In this document: positions 45,052 through 54,842 of the stretch, one piece after another
Layout of the letters: each line of letters opens with the position of its first letter
Position numbering within the stretch: the first letter of the stretch is position 1
Source of the DNA: CAVQBP01 sp964448105
Lineage (GTDB): Bacteria > Bacteroidota > Ignavibacteria > Ignavibacteriales > Ignavibacteriaceae
Direction of reading: 5' to 3'
DNA length: 57,069 nt
NCBI GenBank assembly: GCA_964448105.1
Contig: CAYUVK010000019.1
Coordinates: 1-57,069, forward strand
Notes under the pieces: model-generated
What the model was told of the DNA's origin: nothing
Database searches by the model: none
What the model saw: the letters and a program-made list of their open reading frames with translations, nothing else
Program-made: the position numbers and the translations under genes

Positions 45052-47094
45052 TTGGAAAAAGAGAAAATTCTTGTTACTGCGGCACTTCCTTATGCAAATG
45101 GTCCAATCCATCTTGGGCATTTGAGCGGAGCTTATCTGCCTGCCGATATTTATGTACGGTATAAAAGATTAAAAGGAAGTGATATTCTATTTATTTGTGG
45201 TTCGGATGAACATGGTGTACCTATTACCATTAGCGCCGATAAAGAGGGTGTAAATCCCAAAGTTATAATTGACAGATATCATCAAGCCAATAAAGAAATA
45301 TTTGAAAAATTTGGGATGAATTTTGATATTTATTCACGTACAAGCCTTTCTATTCATCATGAAACTTCAAAAGAATTTTTCCTCGAGTTTTATAATAGAG
45401 GTATTCTAAAAGAAAAAAAAACAGAACAGTTTTATGATGAAAAAGTAAAAATGTTTTTACCCGATAGATATGTCGAAGGAACATGCCCTCACTGTGGTTA
45501 TGAGGAAGCACGAAGTGATGAATGCGAGAACTGCGGAACTTTATATGAACCTAATGAATTAATAAATCCTAAAAGTAAAATTTCCGGTGAAACGCCTGTA
45601 CTAAAAGAAACCTCGCATTGGTATTTTCCTCTTGGAGATTATCAATCCAAACTTGAGAATTATGTTGATTCAATGAATAAAGATTATGGCTGGAAAGATA
45701 ACGTTTTAAATTATTGCCGTGGATGGTTTAAGGAGGGATTAAAAGATAGAGCTGTTACACGTGATCTTGATTGGGGCATTAAAGTACCGATTGAAGGAGC
45801 TGAGGGAAAAGTTATTTATGTCTGGTTTGAAGCGGTTCTCGGATATATATCCGCAACAAAAGAATTATCTAAAAGACTTAAAAATGAAAATTTGTGGAAA
45901 GATTACTGGCAGGGGAAAACAACTAAATATATTGCTTTTATAGGTAAAGATAATATTGTCTTTCATGCGTTGTTTTTCCCGGCAATGTTGATTGCTTGGA
46001 ATGAAGGAGAAAAGGGAAAATATATTTTACCTCAAAATATTCCGGCAAACGAATTTTTGAATTTTGAAGGGAAAAAATTTTCAAAAAGCAGGAACTGGGG
46101 GATTGACGGGAAAGAATTTTTAGATCTTTTCCCTGCGGACCCTTTAAGATATACACTTGCAGCTAATCTGCCGGAAACAAGAGATACTGATTTTTACTGG
46201 AAAGAATTTCAAGCAAGAAATAATAACGAACTTGCAGATATTCTAGGTAATTTCATAAATCGAACCTTCACTTTTGTACATAAGAATTTTGACGGCAAAG
46301 TTCCTAAAAGGGGTGAGCTTAATACCCTTGATAGTGAGGTTATCAAAACTTTAAGAGAATATCCTGAAAAAATTTCAAAATTATTTGAAAATTATAAAGT
46401 TAAAGAAGGTGTCCTGGAAGTTATGAATCTAGCCAGGGCAGGTAATAAGTATTTTAATGATTCGGAACCGTGGAAAACATTAAAATCGGATAAAGAATCA
46501 TGCAGTACAACTATTAACATATGTTTAAATATAATCTATACTTTGGCGGAACTTTTTTACCCTGTTATTCCATTTACTTCTGAAAAGATTTTTAAAATGC
46601 TTGATGCCGATAGGACTCTTTGGAAACATTGCGGCGAAGAGAATTTACCTTCGGGTCATAAACTGAATAAACCTGAAATTTTATTTTCAAAAATTGAAGA
46701 TGATATAATTGGTCAGCAAATGCAAAAACTGGGCAAGCCGGTCGAGGAAACTAAAAAAGACAAAGATCAATTAATCTCTATTGATGATTTTAATAAAGTT
46801 CAACTAAAAGTTGCACAGGTAATAAGTGCTGAAAAAGTTGACAAAAGTGAAAAATTATTAAAATTAATCGTTTCTCTTGGTAACGAAGAAAGACAGATCA
46901 TTGCAGGTATATCAAAAAGTTACAGCCCGGAAGAAATAGTGAATAAAAAAGTTATTGTTGTGGCAAATTTACAGCCGGCTAAATTAATGGGGCTCGATTC
47001 CCAGGGAATGCTGCTTGCTGTCGAAGATCAAAAAGGGAAATTGAAAATATTAAATGTTGATGATTCGGTTAAGAATGGAATGAGGGTTAAATAA
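45052..47094 (+). CDS. metG: Methionyl-tRNA synthetase
   Basis: 680 residues with a TTG start. An ATG 11 bases upstream is out of frame. Class I marks: HIGH-like H20-L-G-H23 and KMSKS-like 'KFSKS' (342-346). A zinc knuckle C145-x2-C148...C158-x2-C161 lies in the connective peptide, as in E. coli-type enzymes. The anticodon-binding helical part covers about 380-560, and an OB-fold tRNA-binding domain ends the protein (about 575-680, 'FNKVQLKVAQVISAEKVDKS'), which usually dimerises and holds tRNA. It charges tRNA-Met in the cytosol. Confidence 0.97.
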   Translation: MEKEKILVTAALPYANGPIHLGHLSGAYLPADIYVRYKRLKGSDILFICGSDEHGVPITISADKEGVNPKVIIDRYHQANKEIFEKFGMNFDIYSRTSLSIHHETSKEFFLEFYNRGILKEKKTEQFYDEKVKMFLPDRYVEGTCPHCGYEEARSDECENCGTLYEPNELINPKSKISGETPVLKETSHWYFPLGDYQSKLENYVDSMNKDYGWKDNVLNYCRGWFKEGLKDRAVTRDLDWGIKVPIEGAEGKVIYVWFEAVLGYISATKELSKRLKNENLWKDYWQGKTTKYIAFIGKDNIVFHALFFPAMLIAWNEGEKGKYILPQNIPANEFLNFEGKKFSKSRNWGIDGKEFLDLFPADPLRYTLAANLPETRDTDFYWKEFQARNNNELADILGNFINRTFTFVHKNFDGKVPKRGELNTLDSEVIKTLREYPEKISKLFENYKVKEGVLEVMNLARAGNKYFNDSEPWKTLKSDKESCSTTINICLNIIYTLAELFYPVIPFTSEKIFKMLDADRTLWKHCGEENLPSGHKLNKPEILFSKIEDDIIGQQMQKLGKPVEETKKDKDQLISIDDFNKVQLKVAQVISAEKVDKSEKLLKLIVSLGNEERQIIAGISKSYSPEEIVNKKVIVVANLQPAKLMGLDSQGMLLAVEDQKGKLKILNVDDSVKNGMRVK

Positions 47095-47198
47095 TTTCAT
47101 CAATCAACATCTATTTTACCTTGATTTTCAAACATTCAAAACAGTAAATTAACTGCTTAAGTTTTTCTATTTGTTTCATTTTAAGGAGATACTCATCA

Positions 47199-49157
47199 AT
47201 GTACGTTAAAATGCTTGCTCTGTTTTCTATAGTTCTTGCCTTTGTAATAAGTTCATGTGCGCCGAAACAATCGGATATTGTGGTTTCCGAATTCGGGGAC
47301 CATCAAATAAAAATGAAAGAATTTGAGAATGCTTATGTTAAAAATGTCGGGAGTGTTGAAGCGGCAAAAAAAGATAGTTTAAGCCAATTAAAAAATTTTC
47401 TTAATCTTTATACCGATTTCAAAATGAAGATTAGAGATGCGGAAATTCGGGGTTATGATCAAGACACTTCTCTTCAAAATGAATTAGCAGATTATAAAAA
47501 TAAAATAGCAGTTACATACTTATTAAATAAAGAAATTGTAGAACCCGGTATAAAAGATCTTTACAATAAGAGAAAATATGAATTGAGGATTAGTCATATT
47601 ATGTTTAGACCGGACAGCACAGGGGATGCAAATGCTGAAAAACTGGCTAATGCGGTTCTTGACAGTATTAAAAACGGGGCAAGTTTTGAAGAGATGGCAA
47701 AAAAATATTCACAGGATATTTATTCACGTCCTGTAGGCGGTGATATTTATTATATAACAGGCGGAATGTTACCGGAATCATTTGAAGATGCTGCTTATGC
47801 AACCGAACCGGGGCATGTTTTTCCGCATGTAGTTAAAACGAAATTTGGATATCATATAATAAAAGTTACCGATAAAAAAGAAAGAGTACCTGAAATAAGA
47901 GCAAGTCATATTCTAATTGGTTTTAGAGATGCTCAAGGGAAAATGGATACGGCAGCTGCCTTAGCAAAAATAGATTCAATATTAACAAAGATTAAAAACG
48001 GCGCAGACTTCGGTGAAATGGCAAAAGAATATTCACAAGATCCCGGTAGCAAAAATAAGGGTGGCGATCTCGGTTTCTTCGCAAGAAGACAAATGGTTAA
48101 AGAATTTGATGAAGCTGCGTTCAATTTAAAGGTTGGTGAAGTTTCCGGTGTAGTTAAAACACGCTATGGATATCATTTAATTAAAGTCACTGATAAAAAG
48201 AAATATCCGCCATTCAATGAAGATAAAGAAGAATTAAAAGATATGTTTCAAAAAACGCGGTATCAGGATAAATATGATTCTTTAATATCAAAATTAAAAA
48301 TTAAATATGATTTTAAAGTTATTGGTAAAACTCTAGATTATATTACAAGTAACAGTGATTCTGCCGTTGTGGGTAATGATTCGGCTTTAGTTGCTAAAAC
48401 CGGTGGGATGGTTATTTATTCATTTACCGGAAATTCAAAGGATGCCGGGCAATTTTTATCCGAGCTAAATAATAACCGGGAATATACCGGAAGACTAATA
48501 AACCTAAGTTTATTGAAATCGGCTATAGATAAACAGAGTGCTGAAAAATTACTCGAAAAGGAAGTTAGTACTCTGGAAAATACTGATTCTACTTATGCTG
48601 CCTTAATTAATGATTATAAAAACGGTATTTATATTTTTAAACTTCAATCAGATGAGGTTTGGAATAAAATAAATGTCGATAGTGCTAAGCTTCACCAATT
48701 TTATGATGAAAATAAAAATAAATATAAATGGCCTGATAGAGTAAGTTATAGTTATATCTCTTTTGAAAACGATTCCGCTGCCGCAAGTGCTTATAAACAA
48801 TTGCAAAGTGGAATTGATTTTAATTCACTAGAAGGAAAGAATTCAAATAATAGTATTAAAGAAGAAAATTTGCAGAATGTTGATGCATCAGCTTTATCTA
48901 AAACGGCATCCGAATTAGATAAAACAGGGGATTACTCAAAACCCTTTTTATTTCAAAAAACGTATTGTATTGTAAGATTAAAAGAAAAAGAACCAGCCCG
49001 CTTAAAAACTTTTGAAGAAGCTAAAGCCGAAGTTTCGTCGGGATTGCAGGACCAGGAAGCTAAAACTCTTGAAAATAATTATATTCAAAGTTTAAAAAAT
49101 CTTTATAAACCGGTTTATCATTATGATGAACTTACCAAAGCATTTAAAAACGATTAG
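47199..49157 (+). CDS. Lipoprotein peptidyl-prolyl isomerase with two parvulin domains
   Basis: 652 residues. The lipoprotein signal ends at Cys20 ('FVISSCAPK'). A SurA-like N-domain (about 25-120) is followed by two parvulin (PpiC) domains: 'RISHIMFRPDSTGDANAEKL' (about 130-225) and 'RASHILIGFRD' (about 235-340), each with 'G.DFGEMAKEYSQD' and 'GYHIIKVTDKK' blocks. The C-terminal 300 residues are a helical chaperone-like part resembling the SurA/PrsA type. It should help fold outer-membrane proteins in the periplasm. AAGGAGA precedes the ATG. It overlaps the next gene by 35 bases and heads a three-gene folding operon. Confidence 0.88.
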   Translation: MYVKMLALFSIVLAFVISSCAPKQSDIVVSEFGDHQIKMKEFENAYVKNVGSVEAAKKDSLSQLKNFLNLYTDFKMKIRDAEIRGYDQDTSLQNELADYKNKIAVTYLLNKEIVEPGIKDLYNKRKYELRISHIMFRPDSTGDANAEKLANAVLDSIKNGASFEEMAKKYSQDIYSRPVGGDIYYITGGMLPESFEDAAYATEPGHVFPHVVKTKFGYHIIKVTDKKERVPEIRASHILIGFRDAQGKMDTAAALAKIDSILTKIKNGADFGEMAKEYSQDPGSKNKGGDLGFFARRQMVKEFDEAAFNLKVGEVSGVVKTRYGYHLIKVTDKKKYPPFNEDKEELKDMFQKTRYQDKYDSLISKLKIKYDFKVIGKTLDYITSNSDSAVVGNDSALVAKTGGMVIYSFTGNSKDAGQFLSELNNNREYTGRLINLSLLKSAIDKQSAEKLLEKEVSTLENTDSTYAALINDYKNGIYIFKLQSDEVWNKINVDSAKLHQFYDENKNKYKWPDRVSYSYISFENDSAAASAYKQLQSGIDFNSLEGKNSNNSIKEENLQNVDASALSKTASELDKTGDYSKPFLFQKTYCIVRLKEKEPARLKTFEEAKAEVSSGLQDQEAKTLENNYIQSLKNLYKPVYHYDELTKAFKND

Positions 49158-49953
49158 CATATTTTTTTTGCTTGTTTTCTTTTTGATTTATTTTGAGGCG
49201 TGTAAGAAAGAAGTTCAGAGTAAAAAATATATTGCTAAAGTTAATGATTCATATTTCACCCAGGCTGAATTGGATTCAATCTATAATTTATCTTCGGGAA
49301 TGCAATACAGGAATGAAATTATAAGAAATTGGATCAATAGGGAATTGTTATTCCAGGAAGCCGAAAAACAGGGCGTATTAAATGATAAAAACTTTAACCG
49401 GATCCTGGATGATTCGAAAAAAGAATTAGCTGCATCTTTTCTTTTAAATAATTATTTTGAAAAAGAAAAGATAAAAGTGGACCGGGGTGATTTGGAAAAA
49501 TATTATAAAGATCATTCAGATAAATTCAAATTATTCTACAATTCATATTTGTTGAATCAAATTACTTTTAATAATGAAGATAAAGCATTAGAGTTTCGTT
49601 CTAATGCAATCAAAAAAGACTGGGAGTACGCATTTCAAACTGTAAAAAATGATACTTCCGTTTTTAGTGAAAAATCAAGAGAGCTTTTGTTTGAATACGA
49701 GATTCAGCCTGTTTCAATCTTAAGAGTTGTTAAGGAACTTTTTCCAAATGAGATAAGTATTGCATTGCATAATGATGAAGGGAGATATATCATTGTCCAG
49801 TTGATTGGAAAATTTGATAAAGGTGTAATACCCCCTTTTGATTTAATTCAAGATGAGGTTAAAACTGTATATATGATGCAGAAAAAAGAATTGACTATTA
49901 AGGATTATATAAAAGATCTATATTCTAAAAATGATATTGAAGTAAAAAACTAG
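49123..49953 (+). CDS. Lipoprotein with SurA-like chaperone domain, no parvulin domain
   Basis: 276 residues. The lipoprotein signal ends at Cys27 ('IYFEACKKE'), and the rest is helical and charged. The block 'YIAKVNDSYFTQAELDSIY' (about 37-55) and 'IRNWINRELLFQEAEKQGVL' resemble the N-terminal chaperone domain of SurA/PpiD. No parvulin domain is present. The gene overlaps the previous coding sequence by 35 bases and is followed 7 bases later by the SurA gene, so the three are translated together and likely share a client group. The exact role is inferred. Confidence 0.72.
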   Translation: MMNLPKHLKTISIFFLLVFFLIYFEACKKEVQSKKYIAKVNDSYFTQAELDSIYNLSSGMQYRNEIIRNWINRELLFQEAEKQGVLNDKNFNRILDDSKKELAASFLLNNYFEKEKIKVDRGDLEKYYKDHSDKFKLFYNSYLLNQITFNNEDKALEFRSNAIKKDWEYAFQTVKNDTSVFSEKSRELLFEYEIQPVSILRVVKELFPNEISIALHNDEGRYIIVQLIGKFDKGVIPPFDLIQDEVKTVYMMQKKELTIKDYIKDLYSKNDIEVKN

Positions 49954-49960
49954 GTGACAG

Positions 49961-51232
49961 ATGAAAACTAAGATGATCTTTCTATTTTTGATGATTATGT
50001 GTACAGCTTATTCACAAGAAGTGCTTGATAAAATTGTTGCTGTTGTAGGAAATGAATATATAACACAAAGTGAATTGGAATTTCAAACAAACCTTTATGC
50101 AGCACAAAGAAAAATTTCTCCTAATACTCCGGGATTGAAAAAGCTGGTACTGAATAATTTGGTAAATGAAAAGCTTATTTATGCACAGGCAAATTTAGAT
50201 TCCATAACAGTTACGGATGATGAGGTGAATCAAAGAATAGACTACCAGATTCAACTTTTTGAACAGCAGTTTGGGTCTAAAGAAAATGTAGAAAAAGCTT
50301 ACGGGATGAGTATTGAAAAAATTAAACGCGAACTCTTGGATAATATTAGGAAGCAGTTAATGATTCAAAAGCTTCAGCAAAAAAATTTCGGTGTTATTGA
50401 CGCTTCAAGGAGAGAAGTAGAAGAATTCTTTAATAAATTTAAAGATAGTTTAGGTGTAATACCGGAAAAAGTAGAAATAGCACATATTTTTAGAAATCCC
50501 AAAACAAGCAGCGCAGCTAAGGCTAAAGCTAAGGCTTTCGCAGAAGCAATTTTGGATTCATTAAAGCACGGTGCCGACTTTGCTGAAATGGCAAAGAAAT
50601 ATTCCGAAGACCCGGGCAGTGCCGCACACGGAGGGGATTTAGGATTTGTTAAGAAAGGTGTATTTTATCCGCAATTTGAATCTGCTGCTTTTGCTTTGCA
50701 GCCGGGACAAATTTCCGATGTTGTCGAATCTCCTGTTGGTTTCCACATTATTCAGTTGATTGAAAAAAGAGGTGAATCAATTCACACACGGCATATCTTA
50801 ATTAAAATTAAAAATGATGAAGATGCTGATCTTAAAACGATTGAATTTTTAACGAATTTAAGAGACAGTATTATTAAAGGTTATGGTACTTTTAGTGAAT
50901 ATGCAAAAAAATATAGTGAAGATGAAAGTTCAAAAAATTTTGGCGGAGATCTCGGAACATTTTATTTGAACCAGCTAGATAAAAACCTTCTGGATGTCGT
51001 CTCCAAATTAAAAGAAGGTGAAATAAGCTTCCCCAAAAGAATGGATTACGGACAAGATAATTATGGTTATCATATTGTTTATTTAAAAAAGAGAACTCCA
51101 CAGCACTTAGCTGATCTGAAACAGGATTACCCGGAAATAAAAAAACTAGCCGATGAATACAAGAAGCAGCAAAAATATGAAGAATGGTTAAGTGAGTTAA
51201 AAAAGAAAATATATTATGATATCAGGATGTGA
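49961..51232 (+). CDS. surA: SurA-like periplasmic chaperone/peptidyl-prolyl isomerase
   Basis: 423 residues. A signal peptide of about 18 residues leads into the SurA N-domain ('VLDKIVAVVGNEYITQSELE', about 20-40), then two parvulin domains: 'VEIAHIFRNPK' (about 170-270) and 'IHTRHILIKIKNDEDADLKT' (about 272-375), and a final short C-helix ('EWLSELKKKIYYDIRM'). This is the normal SurA domain order. It would escort outer-membrane proteins and hold the folding of secreted substrates. A GTGACAG stretch precedes the ATG. MoxR starts 33 bases after its stop. Confidence 0.93.
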   Translation: MKTKMIFLFLMIMCTAYSQEVLDKIVAVVGNEYITQSELEFQTNLYAAQRKISPNTPGLKKLVLNNLVNEKLIYAQANLDSITVTDDEVNQRIDYQIQLFEQQFGSKENVEKAYGMSIEKIKRELLDNIRKQLMIQKLQQKNFGVIDASRREVEEFFNKFKDSLGVIPEKVEIAHIFRNPKTSSAAKAKAKAFAEAILDSLKHGADFAEMAKKYSEDPGSAAHGGDLGFVKKGVFYPQFESAAFALQPGQISDVVESPVGFHIIQLIEKRGESIHTRHILIKIKNDEDADLKTIEFLTNLRDSIIKGYGTFSEYAKKYSEDESSKNFGGDLGTFYLNQLDKNLLDVVSKLKEGEISFPKRMDYGQDNYGYHIVYLKKRTPQHLADLKQDYPEIKKLADEYKKQQKYEEWLSELKKKIYYDIRM

Positions 51233-51265
51233 AATCTTCAATTAAAATAGACAAAAGGTTATATA

Positions 51266-52258
51266 TTGAATAAACAAAATGTTATTAATGATGAAATTGA
51301 ATTTGTTGAAAACCTTAGTGAAAAAATAAAACAAATAAAATCGGAGATCGCTAAGGTTATAATAGGACAGGAAGAAATAATTGACCAATTATTAATAGCT
51401 TTAATTTCAAGGGGACATTGTCTGCTGGTTGGAGTGCCGGGACTCGCAAAAACTCTTCTTATAAAAACTCTTGCAGAAGTTATAGATCTGAAATTCAGCC
51501 GTATCCAATTTACACCCGATTTAATGCCAAGTGATATTACCGGAACGGAAATATTAGAAGAAGATCAAATTACAAAGAAAAGAGAATTCAGATTTATTTC
51601 AGGGCCTATTTTTGCAAATGTAATTCTTGCCGATGAAATAAACAGGACTCCGCCTAAAACTCAGGCTGCATTGCTCGAAGCAATGCAGGAGCATAAAGTT
51701 ACAACTGCAGGAATCACTTATACTTTACAGGAACCCTTTTTTGTTTTAGCCACACAAAATCCTATTGAACAGGAAGGAACATACCCCTTACCGGAAGCGC
51801 AGCTCGATAGATTTATGTTCAATCTCTGGTTAGATTATCCAAAGTTTGAAGAAGAAATTAAAATAGTTCAAAGCACTACAAGTGAATATGTGCCGAATTT
51901 ATCAAAAGTTGTTTCTGCAGATGAAATAATAGCATTCCAAAATTTTGTAAGAAAAGTACCTGTTGCTGAAAACGTCATTGAATATGCAGTAAAAGCAGCA
52001 AATAAAACCCGCCGTAATAATATTTCTACAGATTCGGTAAGTCAATGGATTAGCTGGGGCGCAGGTCCAAGAGCCTCTCAATATTTAATATTATCAGCCA
52101 AAGCAAGGGCAGTTATGAGCGGTAAATACACTCCTAATATTGATGATGTAAGATTTGCAATGGTTCCTGTTCTTCGCCACAGAATAATTACTAATTTTAA
52201 TGCTGAAGCCGAGGGGATAACTTCGGTAGATGTAATTAATAAAATTTTGAACGAGTGA
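51266..52258 (+). CDS. MoxR-family AAA+ ATPase
   Basis: 330 residues from TTG at 51266, preceded by AAAAGG at a good distance. Walker A 'GVPGLAKT' (56-63), Walker B 'VILADEINRTPPKTQAALLEA' region (about 121-141), sensor 1 'FVLATQNPIEQEGTYPLPEA' region, and the C-terminal lid with 'WGAGPRASQYLI' are as in MoxR proteins. These act as chaperones that insert cofactors or activate von Willebrand-factor-A partner proteins. The partner (a DUF58 protein and others) usually follows, but here the next gene on this strand is missing: the downstream gene is convergent. Confidence 0.92.
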   Translation: MNKQNVINDEIEFVENLSEKIKQIKSEIAKVIIGQEEIIDQLLIALISRGHCLLVGVPGLAKTLLIKTLAEVIDLKFSRIQFTPDLMPSDITGTEILEEDQITKKREFRFISGPIFANVILADEINRTPPKTQAALLEAMQEHKVTTAGITYTLQEPFFVLATQNPIEQEGTYPLPEAQLDRFMFNLWLDYPKFEEEIKIVQSTTSEYVPNLSKVVSADEIIAFQNFVRKVPVAENVIEYAVKAANKTRRNNISTDSVSQWISWGAGPRASQYLILSAKARAVMSGKYTPNIDDVRFAMVPVLRHRIITNFNAEAEGITSVDVINKILNE

Positions 52259-52289
52259 TAGTTATATTTATAAAATTATCAATAACTAT
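52258..52289. terminator. Weak bidirectional hairpin between convergent genes
   Basis: ATAGTTAT (52258-52265) pairs with ATAACTAT (52282-52289) across 16 bases, overlapping both stop codons (MoxR and the permease). The stem is all AT with two GC pairs, so it is a weak candidate. Confidence 0.3.
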
Positions 52290-53338
52290 ATCCGCGCAAT
52301 CTTATAATTCTTAAAAGCGAAATAAATTTCAGTAGCTGCTGTCTTTATAACTGTAGCTGTTGGAATTGCCAGCAACATCCCTAAAACTCCGAACAATTGG
52401 CTTCCGGCAATTATTAAAAGTATTATCACAATCGGATGCATATCAACACTTTTTGAAAATACGTAAGGCTGTACAAGCCCGTTATCAAGCGCATATACAA
52501 TGAACATTAATAGAAATATATATGGAACATGAGAAAGATCACCATATTGAATTATGGAGATTATAATAGCTGGTATTCCTCCAATGATAGGTCCAAAATA
52601 AGGGACCAGATGTCCAAGCCCGGCAATTATTCCTAATGGTAAAGCATTTGGAATACCGATGAAATAAAACCCGATACCGCAAGTAAATCCCACAAAAGTC
52701 GCATCGAAAATCCAGGCTCTCACGAATCTCCCAAGCTGTACACTTACTTTTTTCAATATCCAGTAAGACATTTCAAAATATTTATTTGGAAGGATATTTA
52801 GCATTCCTACAAATATCTTCTTGCTGTCTTTCAACAAAAAGAAAGTAATAAAGGGAACAATAACTAATATTGCTATTATTGAAACAATACTTGAAAGTAA
52901 AGTTGTGATTCTGTCAATTGGATTTGCAATCCATGAATTTATAAAGTTTCTAATCCCGGCAGAAATTTCACCAAGACTAAAGAAAGGGAAGTATTTATAT
53001 ATTTCTTTTTCAAGTATAGACACCTGGTTTTCCAAAGAATAAAGATTGAGAATTTTAACCAGCTGATTAACTTGATATAAAAGTTTGGGAACAAAAACAG
53101 AAAGAGTTATATAAAAAAACAAACCTACTACTATGAAAATAACCAATGTTGATGTTAAGCGGTTAAATCCTTCTTTTTCTAATTGCTTAACGAATGGATC
53201 AAAAATAAAGGAAAGTAAAATGGAAACAATTAAAATTATTAATAAATCACTAAGTAAATAAAGGAAATACAGTAATATTACCGATAGAATTATCCAAAGA
53301 AAAATCTTCGCTGTTTTTTTAAAGTTTGATTCAGCCAT
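52286..53338 (-). CDS. AI-2E-family (YdiK/PerM-like) membrane permease
   Basis: 350 residues with about seven hydrophobic segments: 'IFLWIILSVILLYFLYLLSD' at the N-terminus, the long amphipathic middle, and the signature C-terminal block 'GIPNALPLGIIAGLGHLVPY', 'GPIIGGIPAIIISI' and 'LFGVLGMLLAIPTATVIKTA'. This is the AI-2E transporter (PerM) family. Members export small molecules or ions, and a role with autoinducer-2 is known for only one of them. It lies downstream of the NifU and Mrp genes, five bases from the former, so it may be co-transcribed with them. Confidence 0.88.
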   Translation of the reverse strand: MAESNFKKTAKIFLWIILSVILLYFLYLLSDLLIILIVSILLSFIFDPFVKQLEKEGFNRLTSTLVIFIVVGLFFYITLSVFVPKLLYQVNQLVKILNLYSLENQVSILEKEIYKYFPFFSLGEISAGIRNFINSWIANPIDRITTLLSSIVSIIAILVIVPFITFFLLKDSKKIFVGMLNILPNKYFEMSYWILKKVSVQLGRFVRAWIFDATFVGFTCGIGFYFIGIPNALPLGIIAGLGHLVPYFGPIIGGIPAIIISIIQYGDLSHVPYIFLLMFIVYALDNGLVQPYVFSKSVDMHPIVIILLIIAGSQLFGVLGMLLAIPTATVIKTAATEIYFAFKNYKIARI

Positions 53339-53343
53339 TACAA

Positions 53344-53571
53344 TTAATAGTTTACTGATTCAACTCTTCTTATACCTGGAACTTCCCTCATTAAGGCTCT
53401 TTCTATTCCTGCCCGCAGAGTCATTTGGGACATTGGACAAATATCACAGGCGCCGGTTAATTTGACTTTGACTATACCATCACCTGTTATTTCAACTAAT
53501 TCAATATCACCGCTGTCTGCCTGCAGAAATGGCCTGATTGAATCAAGCGCTTTTAAAACATTTTCTTTCAT
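53344..53571 (-). CDS. NifU C-terminal-domain iron-sulfur scaffold protein
   Basis: 75 residues, one NifU-like domain alone. C42-x2-C45 in 'TGACDICPMSQMTLRAGIE' is the cluster-binding CxxC; 'FLQADSGDIELVEI' is the usual start. Such small NifU-like proteins (NfuA core) carry [4Fe-4S] clusters to targets. It sits between Mrp and the AI-2E permease on the same strand: 20 bases from mrp and 5 from the permease, with the Mrp neighbour pointing to cluster transfer. Confidence 0.9.
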   Translation of the reverse strand: MKENVLKALDSIRPFLQADSGDIELVEITGDGIVKVKLTGACDICPMSQMTLRAGIERALMREVPGIRRVESVNY

Positions 53572-53591
53572 TTAACATCTTAATAAAATCT

Positions 53592-54695
53592 TTATTCTTC
53601 ATTATCAAGCAGAATTTCAATTTTTGAATCCGCAGTTAAATTTCTTAAGTGCACCTGCTGGGCCAGATTCCGTGCAATAGTCATAATTATTTTTGCATGT
53701 TCCAGATCAGGTGTATCAAAAACAATTGGAATCCCTTTATCTCCTCCGGCTCTTATCTTTGGTTCAATAGGTATTTCGCCGAGGAAATGTGCCTTAAGTT
53801 CTTCCGATAATTTAGCACCGCCGCCATTGCCAAAAATATCATATTTTTTCCCTGTATCCGGTGCTATAAAATAGCTCATATTTTCTATTACTCCCAGCAC
53901 GGGAACATTCACTCTTGTAAACATTTTTAATGCTTTCCTTGCATCAATTAAAGAGACTTCCTGCGGTGTTGTAACTATAACTGCCCCGGTCAATGGGATT
54001 GTCTGAACCAAAGTTAATTGAATATCACCTGTACCCGGCGGCATATCAAAAATTAAATAGTCAAGTTCTCCCCAATCTACATCAGTCATAAATTGCTTTA
54101 CAGCACCACTAGCCATCGGACCCCGCCAAATAACAGGAGCATTATCATCCACTAAAAGGCCAATTGAAATGAGCTTAATCCCATAACTTTCAAGAGGGAT
54201 CATTTTCATAGTTTGCTGGTTTTGATACACTTTTGGCTTTTCCTTTATTCCAAGCATTAACGGGATGCTTGGTCCGTAAATATCCGCATCAATTAAACCC
54301 ACATTTGCTCCGTCTTTTGCAAGAGCAACTGCAAGATTAACAGCGACCATGCTTTTCCCAACCCCGCCTTTACCGCTTGCAACTGCAATTGTATTTTTTA
54401 CATCGGGAAGCAGCGAATCTTTATTCTTGTCTTTATGAACACTTACTTTTGTCTCAATATTCACTTTGACATTTTTTATATCGGAAAAATCCTCTTTAAT
54501 TTCTTTGATAAATTTATTTTTTAAATCATCATTCACTTCAGAAGGGGATAGAGGTAAAACAATATCTACCAATAAATTTTTTCCATTCGTTTCTATTTTT
54601 TTTATGGAATTAAGGATTAATAATTCCTTCTTAATCCTGGGATCGTTGACATTTTTTAAAGTATTTAAAATTTCAGTCTTTGTTATATCACTCAT
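53592..54695 (-). CDS. apbC: Mrp/ApbC-type iron-sulfur carrier P-loop ATPase
   Basis: 367 residues from the ATG at 54695, where AGGTG precedes at a proper distance; a GTG three codons upstream is less suited. An N-terminal MIP18-type domain (about 1-85, 'NVNDPRIKKELLILNSIKK') is followed by the deviant Walker A 'GKGGVGKS' (108-115) and the Mrp blocks 'IDADIYGPSIPLML', 'PVIWRGPMASGAVKQF' and 'YLIFDMPPGTGD'. It loads or moves [4Fe-4S] clusters in the cytosol. It precedes the NifU-like gene, a common pairing. Confidence 0.94.
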   Translation of the reverse strand: MSDITKTEILNTLKNVNDPRIKKELLILNSIKKIETNGKNLLVDIVLPLSPSEVNDDLKNKFIKEIKEDFSDIKNVKVNIETKVSVHKDKNKDSLLPDVKNTIAVASGKGGVGKSMVAVNLAVALAKDGANVGLIDADIYGPSIPLMLGIKEKPKVYQNQQTMKMIPLESYGIKLISIGLLVDDNAPVIWRGPMASGAVKQFMTDVDWGELDYLIFDMPPGTGDIQLTLVQTIPLTGAVIVTTPQEVSLIDARKALKMFTRVNVPVLGVIENMSYFIAPDTGKKYDIFGNGGGAKLSEELKAHFLGEIPIEPKIRAGGDKGIPIVFDTPDLEHAKIIMTIARNLAQQVHLRNLTADSKIEILLDNEE

Positions 54696-54842
54696 AAAAA
54701 ACACCTAATATTCTGCAAATAAAAATAAACATAGTATAACTTCATTTGATGTTTGATATACTAAATTTTTTAAAATTGAAATAAAATATATCGATAAAAT
54801 TCTGGAATGTAAAAAGAAGTAACAGTGGAAAAACCAAAAAGA

